From the NCBI RefSeq assembly GCF_051020985.1, contig NC_135000.1, positions 5,663,001-5,727,000 on the forward strand: 64,000 bases of DNA, in the 5' to 3' direction. Of the stretch, positions 58,341-64,000 are shown one piece after another. The translations under genes were made by a program, and so were the position numbers. Each line of letters begins with the position of its first letter. The stretch's first letter is position 1. The notes under the pieces are model-generated. The model worked only from the letters and a program-made list of their open reading frames with translations, had not been told where the DNA came from and searched no databases. The stretch is from Nomia melanderi. Taxonomy: Eukaryota > Arthropoda > Insecta > Hymenoptera > Halictidae.

Positions 58341-58972
58341 GTTAAATCTTTAACTGTCCCTCTCGAATTATAAAGACATCCCCCAAATAAGCAGGAAGCA
58401 TCCTCGTTGACCCAGATCGCCCCCAAAACGCCGGGATATTCGTGCGCGCGGCGCGGTCCGTCGAATTAGAGGAAAAGAAGAACGGGGGAAAGGGAGATCG
58501 ATAAACACGGTATCAATTATTCTACCTTGCAGCGTGGAAAGGTTCCTCCGTTAATCTACATGCGTGCCAGCGTGTAGCGCGGCCCGTCCACGAGGAAATC
58601 CGACGCTATCGATAACCAACACGAGCGCGGGGATGGAATCGGTGTGGCAGAGAGTCGCATTAACAAAACCGAGGGACAAGCGGCGAGAAATTTTATCCCA
58701 CGCACGAATTACGGGGCCAGCGTTGCACTCGTTTACAAGCATTCATTCCGAAATGTCATTTCGCAAGAATTGTGCCGCGACACGTGTGTTGCGTCGCTAA
58801 ATTTCTTTAGGAGGGTTATTGAGACACCTTCTGCGAGGCACATTGGAGCCCTGAATATTTTTTACCATAGCAGAAATAAAAGCCCAAGGAACCATTACTT
58901 CAATAATTTAGTCGTATTTGCTTCGGCACGTTTTGCCAGTTTTGTAGATTTACCATAACTTTAACTTACATC
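58341..58972. other. Non-coding segment left of the retrotransposon
   Basis: 58,430-58,800 is CpG-containing unique sequence; overlapping frames of 63-104 codons are not recognised. 58,810-58,972 is AT-leaning and forms the 5' flank of the BEL/Pao element. Confidence 0.5.
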
Positions 58973-59143
58973 TGTTTGCCAGAAGTCGAGGCGATCCTTG
59001 GTTTTATTACTTGCTATGGTCAGTGTCAAGAACGTTCAAGACCCTTGCGTGGGTCACCCGGGGGCTGCAATCGGCAACCCCCTCCAGGATCACCGGTTGA
59101 GTCCCACTCGGACAAGGTTTGTACTCCCCTACCAAAAAAGGTT

Positions 59144-59149
59144 TATAAA
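59144..59149 (+). promoter_or_regulatory. TATA box in the LTR
   Basis: TATAAA followed by GGCCCACG in the LTR, placing a transcript start, and hence the U3/R border, near 59,170-59,180. Confidence 0.55.
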
Positions 59150-59266
59150 GGCCCACGCAAGGTACAGAAAAGAGACACACAAGAAACATTTGGAACAAGA
59201 CACAAGACGGAACATAGACGTCGTTGTATACTCTCGCCGCTGACGATTATTATTGAACTAAGCAAA

Positions 59267-59272
59267 AATAAA
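59267..59272 (+). promoter_or_regulatory. Poly(A) signal in the LTR
   Basis: AATAAA about 120 bp after the TATA box, as expected for the R region; R would end shortly after, leaving U5 to 59,400. Confidence 0.5.
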
Positions 59273-59402
59273 CACTAAAGTATTCTTCACTGAAGTAATT
59301 AGATACAGTCCACTTTCCAAACAGTTCGCACAAAGTTAAGTCGGCGTGCGACGTACGGGTTTCCCTATAAGATTTTCGAATAGAAAACGCGTACACAACA
59401 TT

Positions 59403-59422
59403 TGGTCCTTCGAGCCGGATTT
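59403..59422 (+). other. Primer-binding site, tRNA-Tyr
   Basis: TGGTCCTTCGAGCCGGATTT is the complement of the 3' end of insect tRNA-Tyr including CCA; I recall that tRNA's 3' end as AAATCCGGCTCGAAGGA plus CCA. All 20 positions fit. It starts 2 bp after the LTR end and would prime minus-strand cDNA synthesis. Confidence 0.8.
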
Positions 59423-59945
59423 ATTGCAAAGAGTTCGGAGAACTTCAGTGAGAAAAAATAAGTGTATAGTGCAGTAAACAACAAGTTACGTGCAAGTTCA
59501 ATAATACCACGGAAACTCCAACGGGTTTCATACATTGGATCTTAGCCTCTGTACAAGGAGGGCAGATCAACAGCAACACCGTAGGACCACGCGTCGCCGG
59601 AGAAGCTGAGACATTCATAAGCAGCCGCATCGGACACCTCGAGCAAGGAAGCAGCCATATTTGGACACCTTAAGCGAGGAAGCAGCCATCGGACCGTGAA
59701 TAATCAAGGATCACAGATCGACGAATCATCAGCACATCAGACCGTCAGGGCAGAGCAGCAGTATCATCGCAGTGGACATCTCAGTCAAGGAAACAGCCGT
59801 TCGAACGAGAAAGGATTCACGAGCTGTATTAGACACTCAAACGCCGGTAGGGTGAGTCCACGAATCACCACATTCCAACCCACCTTCCCGTATTAGATAG
59901 CATCGATCTCGTTTATTTTCGTTGAATTATCGTTATCATTGCGAC
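59423..59945 (+). other. Retrotransposon leader (5' untranslated)
   Basis: 523 bp between primer-binding site and gag start, with only short frames (66 codons at 59,696). It should contain packaging signals. AGG then GTGAGT at about 59,849-59,857 is a good splice-donor match, of unknown use. Confidence 0.7.
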
Positions 59946-62900
59946 ATGGCTAATCCACAAGAATCGACACAATTGAAGGGTCTTAAGAGACAGAGGAGAT
60001 CGATTAAGGGACAATTGACGCGTATCGAGAATTATGTAAATGAGGGAGTACATTCCGATATTCATGAATTTCAAGTTCGTAAGGAAAGGGTAAACGAATT
60101 ATTCAAAATATTTGACGGAATACAATCAAATATAGAATTAGAAGACGAAGTCTCAGATCATGAGCTTGAACGGGAACAATTCGAACGTAGTTATTTTAAG
60201 ATCATTAGCGCAATTAACGGTCACATTGAAGGATTACAATCTTCCGGTACGTCGACAAATCCTCTTAGAGCCACCGATTCGCCAAGCACAATAACAGTAC
60301 GACAGGAAGGCGCCCTTTTACCAAAAATAGAAATCAAACCTTATAACGGGGACCCCATTGAATGGCATAGCTTTCATGATACGTTTAAAACATTGGTCCA
60401 CGATAATCCCGACCTACCCGCGGTTCAAAAGTTTCATTTGTTAAAGAATGCGCTGCGTGGGGAAATAGTATCGGTAATTTCAGCCTTAAATGCCTCCGAA
60501 CCCAACTACCTGGTAGCTTGGGATTTACTTCAAAAACGGTGCAATAAACCGCGGCAAATAGTGCACGCTCATTTAAAGGCACTGTTCGAACTAGCGGAGG
60601 TAACGCGCGAAACACCGGCGAATCTAAGATTTTTAGCGGAACAAGCTCAAATGCATGCCAAGGCGCTTGAAACGATAGGTTTGCCCGTAATGCAATGGGA
60701 CGCGATACTAGTTTACCTCATAGGTAAGAAATTAGATAAAAATACGCGGCGCGGATGGGAACGAACTTTAGAGGACGATGAGATGCCAACTTTTGAGCAG
60801 TTATTGAAGTTCATAAACAAACAGGCACGGGGGGAGGAATTAGACAGGGATTTTTCGACCACTTCTAGAAGAAATATACATCAGGAACGTAGTCAAGGGG
60901 CGAGAATCAACTCTCGGGGTCAGACATTCCTGGCAACGACCAAGGCAAGGGATTGCGTCATGTGTAAGGATAGTCACGAGATCTATCAGTGCAAACATTT
61001 TCTACAAGCGACTATTCGCGATCGGTTAGAGCTAATAAAGCGAAACAAATTATGTTTAAACTGCTTTAGAGCGAATCATATGGCAATTAATTGTCAAGCT
61101 AGTGGTTGCAAAAGGTGCAACCAAAAACATAACACTCTATTACATTTCGATAAGGAACAAAGACCCAATGTTCCACAGGCAGGTATACAAATAGGACAAA
61201 CGACAACGCCGGGAACGAGTGCAACCGCGTTAACGGTTACATATAATTCAGAGGTTTTATTGGGAACAGCAAAAATTAAAATTCTGGATAGGTTTAATCG
61301 GGAACATGACTGTCGCGTATTATTAGATGGAGGTTCACAAACGCACTTTATTACGGAGGAGCTCGCGGAAAAATTACAATTGCGCAAGCAGGCAATGAAC
61401 GTGACGCTGTCAGGTTTAGGTGAGCAAGCCACTAGGGCTCAATACATTGTAAGAACCACGGTCAAGGCGCGTGGGAATCCCTTTTCGACGCAGGTATCGT
61501 TTGTAACTTTGCCGTCTATAACCGGACTATTACCGTCGCGACAGGTCAATCGGTCGAATTTACAGTTACCGCAAAATATACAACTAGCCGATCCGGACTT
61601 TCACAAACCCGGAAAAATAGACGCATTATTGGGGAATGTATTATTTTTTAAATTATTAAGCAGCGGACAAATTAAACTAAATAACGACAGAATTATTCTG
61701 CAGAAGACTAGATTAGGTTGGATAGTCACCGGCGAATCGAGCATACAAGCACCTTATATAGCACCGACGTCAGTGAAGGCATTTTATGCAAGTTTAGATA
61801 AAACGTTGAACAAATTCTGGGAGGTAGAGCAATTCACCGAAAGGAAATATTTTTCAGCGGAAGAAAGGGTCGCGGAAGGGATTTTTAAAGACACAACAGA
61901 ACGAGATGTAGACGGTCGGTATTGCGTTAGGCTTCCATTCAATGAAAGGCGACAGATATTAGGTAGTTCGCGAGAAATAGCATTACGGAGATTTTACGCA
62001 TTAGAAAGGAAAATACATTTAGATAAGGGTCTGTTAAAAGGTTACACAGAATTCTTAAGGGAATATGAGCAGTTAGGGCACATGACCCAAGTCAACGCAA
62101 ACGAGGCAGCCGACGGTTTTTACCTGCCGCACCACGCGGTAATAAAGGAAGCGAGTGAGACGACAAGGGTTCGCGTAGTATTCGACGCCTCCGCGAAAAC
62201 CTCCACCGGTATTTCGTTAAATGATACACTATTTAATGGGCCTCAGTTACAACAGAGTTTATACAAAATATTTCTCCGATTCCGGTCTCACACGTATGTA
62301 TTAACAGCAGATATTGAGAAGATGTTTCGCCAGATTAGATTACACCCTGAGGACAGAATCTACCAACGCATCTTATGGCGTGAATCACCAGACAAACCAA
62401 TTAGGACGTTTCAATTAAACACAGTAACATACGGAACAACATCAGCTCCATTCTTAGCAGTACGTTGTTTGCAACAGTTAGCAGACGACGAACGCGACAA
62501 ATTCCCCATAGCAGTCAGAATTTTTAAGGGAGACTTTTACATGGACGACTTGATAACCGGGGTTGAGACTCGCGAATTAGCTTTAAAATTAAGAAATCAA
62601 GCAATCGGGTTAGCAAAGCTAGGAGGGTTTAATTTAAGACAGTGGACCTCGAATGATGAAAATTTAATTAAGGGTTTAGAATTAGGAAACCACGAGCGCA
62701 CTATTTCATTAGACATAAACGAAACAAGAAAGGCATTAGGTATTAGTTGGAAAACCCATACAGACGAAATTATGTATACCATAAAGACCACGGGAGATGT
62801 TCGGCCGACCAAGCGTTCAATCTTATCACAGATTGCGCAATTGTTCGATCCGTTAGGGTTATTAGGGCCAGTAATAGTTCGCGCAAAAATAATTATGCAG

Positions 62901-64000
62901 GAACTATGGAAGGCACATCTAAGCTGGGATGAGTCTGTCCCTCAATCGCTGGAAACAATGTGGATAGACTTTAAGAGGGAATTACCACAATTAAATGAGT
63001 TTGTAATACCCAGGGCAACGGTGCTCAAACACCCAGTGGCAATCCAACTGCACGGATTCGCCGACGCTAGTGAGGCTGCATACGGTGCATGTCTCTATTT
63101 ACGCTCCGTCAATAAAGAAGGCGGATGTAACGCTAGCTTAGTATGCGCAAAATCTAGAATCGCCCCTGTAAAAACCATTTCGTTACCGCGATTAGAATTA
63201 TGTGCTGCTAAATTATTAGCCGACCTGACCAAGGAGACTATCGAGGCCTTAAGCCATCTTAAAATAGAAAGGGTTTTATTATGGTCCGATTCGACGGTTG
63301 CACTACACTGGATTAAGACACCACCGCACACTCTAAAAACATTTATCGCGAACCGGGTTAGTGAAATTCAAAGGCAGACCGAAATTCATAATTGGTATCA
63401 TATTGCTAGTCTTGAAAATCCAGCTGACTATATATCCCGCGGTCAAACACCAACGCAGCTCCTTAACAACCAACAATGGTTAAAGGGTCCGCATTGGCTT
63501 TCCCAGGCCGAAGAAACATGGCCTTTCGTCAAGCTACCAGTTATCGAGATTCCAGAACGACGAGAATTTAAAACGTTAATGGCAACTATCGATACATCCG
63601 AATTTGTAAATAGATTTTCCTCGATAAAGGGGCTTAATAGGGTATTGGCATACGTGTTGCGGTTTTATAATAATTGCAAGAACAAATCTAGGGTTGCGGG
63701 CGAATTAACCGTTAGCGAGATTGCGAATGCCCACCAACAAATAATAAAATTGATTCAAACACAGGCATTTGCGCAAGAATTAAGGGACTTGAAGGAGGGT
63801 AATTCCGTTAGAAAGGGCAGTAAATTATTGAATTTAGCACCCTTTATTGACGAAGCAGGTATAATCAGAGTAGGCGGCCGATTAAAACATGCACCCATAA
63901 GCTATTCGCGTAAACATCCGATTTTGTTACCACGACACCATCACGTCACTGAACTGATAATTAGAAATGAACATCTTATCCATTGGCATGCGGGGATACA
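59946..64000 (+). CDS. BEL/Pao gag-pol polyprotein, 3'-truncated by the window edge
   Basis: One frame stays open for 1,351 codons and continues past the window. The ATG at 59,946 is the first after an in-frame stop at 59,898. Regions in order: gag-like N-terminus with a DUF1759-type part at about residues 125-270; zinc knuckles C337-X2-C340-X3-H344-X4-C349 and C370-X2-C373-X4-H378-X4-C383, then a C388/C391/H395/H400 cluster; retropepsin-like protease with LLDGGSQ at 459-465 (D461 the likely catalytic residue; Gly follows where Ser or Thr is usual); reverse transcriptase with D789 and YMDD at 865-868; RNase H with D1040, E1084, D1115 and D1161; and the start of the integrase HHCC region (H1343, H1348). 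The integrase core lies outside. The product copies the element RNA into DNA and integrates it. No frameshift or stop is seen, so the copy may be young. BEL/Pao typically use one fused frame, as here. Confidence 0.95.
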   Translation, partial: MANPQESTQLKGLKRQRRSIKGQLTRIENYVNEGVHSDIHEFQVRKERVNELFKIFDGIQSNIELEDEVSDHELEREQFERSYFKIISAINGHIEGLQSSGTSTNPLRATDSPSTITVRQEGALLPKIEIKPYNGDPIEWHSFHDTFKTLVHDNPDLPAVQKFHLLKNALRGEIVSVISALNASEPNYLVAWDLLQKRCNKPRQIVHAHLKALFELAEVTRETPANLRFLAEQAQMHAKALETIGLPVMQWDAILVYLIGKKLDKNTRRGWERTLEDDEMPTFEQLLKFINKQARGEELDRDFSTTSRRNIHQERSQGARINSRGQTFLATTKARDCVMCKDSHEIYQCKHFLQATIRDRLELIKRNKLCLNCFRANHMAINCQASGCKRCNQKHNTLLHFDKEQRPNVPQAGIQIGQTTTPGTSATALTVTYNSEVLLGTAKIKILDRFNREHDCRVLLDGGSQTHFITEELAEKLQLRKQAMNVTLSGLGEQATRAQYIVRTTVKARGNPFSTQVSFVTLPSITGLLPSRQVNRSNLQLPQNIQLADPDFHKPGKIDALLGNVLFFKLLSSGQIKLNNDRIILQKTRLGWIVTGESSIQAPYIAPTSVKAFYASLDKTLNKFWEVEQFTERKYFSAEERVAEGIFKDTTERDVDGRYCVRLPFNERRQILGSSREIALRRFYALERKIHLDKGLLKGYTEFLREYEQLGHMTQVNANEAADGFYLPHHAVIKEASETTRVRVVFDASAKTSTGISLNDTLFNGPQLQQSLYKIFLRFRSHTYVLTADIEKMFRQIRLHPEDRIYQRILWRESPDKPIRTFQLNTVTYGTTSAPFLAVRCLQQLADDERDKFPIAVRIFKGDFYMDDLITGVETRELALKLRNQAIGLAKLGGFNLRQWTSNDENLIKGLELGNHERTISLDINETRKALGISWKTHTDEIMYTIKTTGDVRPTKRSILSQIAQLFDPLGLLGPVIVRAKIIMQELWKAHLSWDESVPQSLETMWIDFKRELPQLNEFVIPRATVLKHPVAIQLHGFADASEAAYGACLYLRSVNKEGGCNASLVCAKSRIAPVKTISLPRLELCAAKLLADLTKETIEALSHLKIERVLLWSDSTVALHWIKTPPHTLKTFIANRVSEIQRQTEIHNWYHIASLENPADYISRGQTPTQLLNNQQWLKGPHWLSQAEETWPFVKLPVIEIPERREFKTLMATIDTSEFVNRFSSIKGLNRVLAYVLRFYNNCKNKSRVAGELTVSEIANAHQQIIKLIQTQAFAQELRDLKEGNSVRKGSKLLNLAPFIDEAGIIRVGGRLKHAPISYSRKHPILLPRHHHVTELIIRNEHLIHWHAGI

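Larger units (their letters stand above)
58973..59400 (+). mobile_element. 5' LTR of a BEL/Pao retrotransposon
   Basis: The segment runs TGTTTGCCAGAAGTC to ACACAACA, giving the TGT...ACA ends usual for LTRs and a length of about 428 bp. It lies 2 bp before the primer-binding site and contains a TATA box and a later poly(A) signal in the right order. The right border is well fixed by the primer-binding site. The left border is inferred, because the 3' LTR is beyond the window and no comparison is possible. Confidence 0.7.

Noticed and set aside
58976..59278. 100-codon frame inside the LTR
   Set aside because: Lies across the LTR promoter and poly(A) region; no known LTR-encoded product in this family.
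1..64000. tRNA, rRNA or snRNA genes
   Set aside because: No tRNA A/B-box pair with a foldable clover-leaf or conserved rRNA core was noticed by eye; a covariance-model scan was not possible.

Overview
The window looks like an insect nuclear genome, probably a hymenopteran (perhaps a bee). CpG-containing GC-richer segments of 0.5-1.5 kb alternate with AT-rich, repeat-derived spacers. Many short non-autonomous DNA transposons have TTAA targets, and the only recognisable protein gene belongs to an insect-type BEL/Pao LTR retrotransposon. No host gene could be recognised. I found no convincing exon chain, tRNA or rRNA, so the first 58.9 kb reads as a gene desert or the inside of a very large intron. 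The species assignment is inference.

Layout. 1-58,970 is non-coding. It holds an octamer microsatellite of about 1.35 kb (1,890-3,240) and a related, decayed octamer array (18,480-18,880). It also holds at least fifteen tandem arrays or duplications with units of about 30-360 bp. About twenty MITE copies or fragments are present. Six family labels are used here: F1 (CCCTTTGCACTC ends), FP (related ends plus a subterminal palindrome), F2 (CCCCTTG ends), F3 (CACTRAAACTACC ends), F4 (CACTATTTCTACC ends) and F6 (CACGTTGAA ends). There is also one hAT-like element and one unclassified element. Several MITEs are nested, or abut and share one TTAA.

58,973-64,000 is the 5' part of a BEL/Pao element: a 5' LTR of about 428 bp with TATA box and poly(A) signal, a primer-binding site matching the 3' end of tRNA-Tyr, an untranslated leader, and one uninterrupted gag-pol frame of at least 1,351 codons. 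That frame runs through CCHC knuckles, aspartic protease, reverse transcriptase (YMDD), RNase H and the start of the integrase zinc-binding region, and leaves the window still open. The 3' LTR lies outside.

The most unusual signal is at composition level. GC-richer segments are, time after time, preceded by C/A-rich top-strand sequence and followed by G/T-rich sequence, giving a strand-asymmetry sawtooth with a spacing of about 2-3 kb. In several spacers a single tandem-repeat family changes from G/T-rich copies to C/A-rich copies along the array. This suggests position-dependent, strand-specific mutation radiating from each segment, as would be expected from closely spaced replication origins or divergent transcription starts.
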